Source: Haemaphysalis longicornis (lineage: Eukaryota; Arthropoda; Arachnida; Ixodida; Ixodidae). From it: 64,000 nucleotides of DNA. The position numbers were made by a program, and so were the translations under genes. Below are positions 63,891 through 64,000 of this stretch, in pieces. Location of the stretch: NCBI GenBank assembly GCA_013339765.2, contig CM023454.1, forward strand, positions 141,424,593 to 141,488,592, written 5' to 3'. Below the pieces are notes generated by a model, which worked only from the letters and a program-made list of their open reading frames with translations, did no database searches and was not told the DNA's origin. Numbering within the stretch: the stretch's first letter is position 1; every line of letters starts with the position of its first letter.

Positions 63891-64000
63891 CAGAATGCGT
63901 ACATGTTTTTATACGGTGCACGTGGACCTGTCAAAGAGGCCCGGCCGAACGCATATCATCATCGGTGCCCTTCGTTAGTCGTGAGCAGCTGTGTGTCGAG

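Noticed and set aside
1..64000. CRISPR array, bacterial operon, rRNA gene or integrated bacterial segment
   Set aside because: No regularly spaced direct repeats with unique spacers, no operon-like runs of long ORFs with ribosome-binding sites, and no rRNA-like conserved stretches were seen.

Overview
This window looks like a repeat-rich stretch of an arthropod nuclear genome, most likely a hard tick (Ixodida). That assignment is an inference from the mixture of element families: RTE, CR1/L2-like and RNase H-bearing I-like non-LTR elements, Penelope with a GIY-YIG domain, several Ty3/gypsy lineages and BEL/Pao. It also rests on the AT-rich, low-coding spacer, the AATAAA-plus-short-repeat 3' tails, and intron-like splice signals. 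I see no bacterial operons, no CRISPR array, no rRNA and no convincing tRNA gene.

Layout. 0-8.4 kb is mostly anonymous DNA with an RTE 3' fragment, a jockey-superfamily scrap and an antisense I-like 3' end sitting in a ~137-bp tandem repeat. 8.4-13.2 kb is a nearly complete CR1/L2-like retrotransposon: tandem 5' monomers, an ORF1 with a 2A-like motif, a broken endonuclease and an open 681-residue reverse-transcriptase ORF, bounded by a possible 8-bp target duplication. A ~440-bp CCTG/CCCG repeat follows. 15.3-18.9 kb is an old antisense CR1/L2-like copy split by another retroelement 3' end. 20.36-24.82 kb is an antisense gypsy element (A) with a 4-bp target duplication, a rearranged 5' end carrying an inverted LTR, and an RTE insertion in its RT gene bounded by an 8-bp target duplication.

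29.3-39.95 kb is one old sense gypsy element (C) split by at least three insertions: an antisense I-like element, a sense I-like element, and a large antisense gypsy (B). It is followed by an antisense Penelope fragment (40.07-40.94 kb), an antisense I-like 3' end, and a GC-rich K02A2.6/Mag-like gypsy (D, 41.7-45.8 kb). 48.46-51.09 kb is a BEL/Pao element with both LTRs but no recognisable RT, RNase H or integrase. 51.8-52.75 kb is an antisense CR1/L2-like 3' end.

53.5-59.3 kb is the only part with plausible host-type gene signals. There are candidate minus-strand exons, including a CpG-rich first exon with YY1-like and E2F-like promoter motifs and an upstream ORF. They lie in or beside a 4.6-kb interval bounded by TA plus an imperfect inverted repeat with many GTAACC subterminal motifs. 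60.06-63.2 kb is a decayed sense RTE element and 63.3-63.9 kb a sense CR1/L2-like 3' end.

Almost every recognisable coding region is a transposable-element relic. Coordinates of decayed pieces are approximate, typically to tens of bases.
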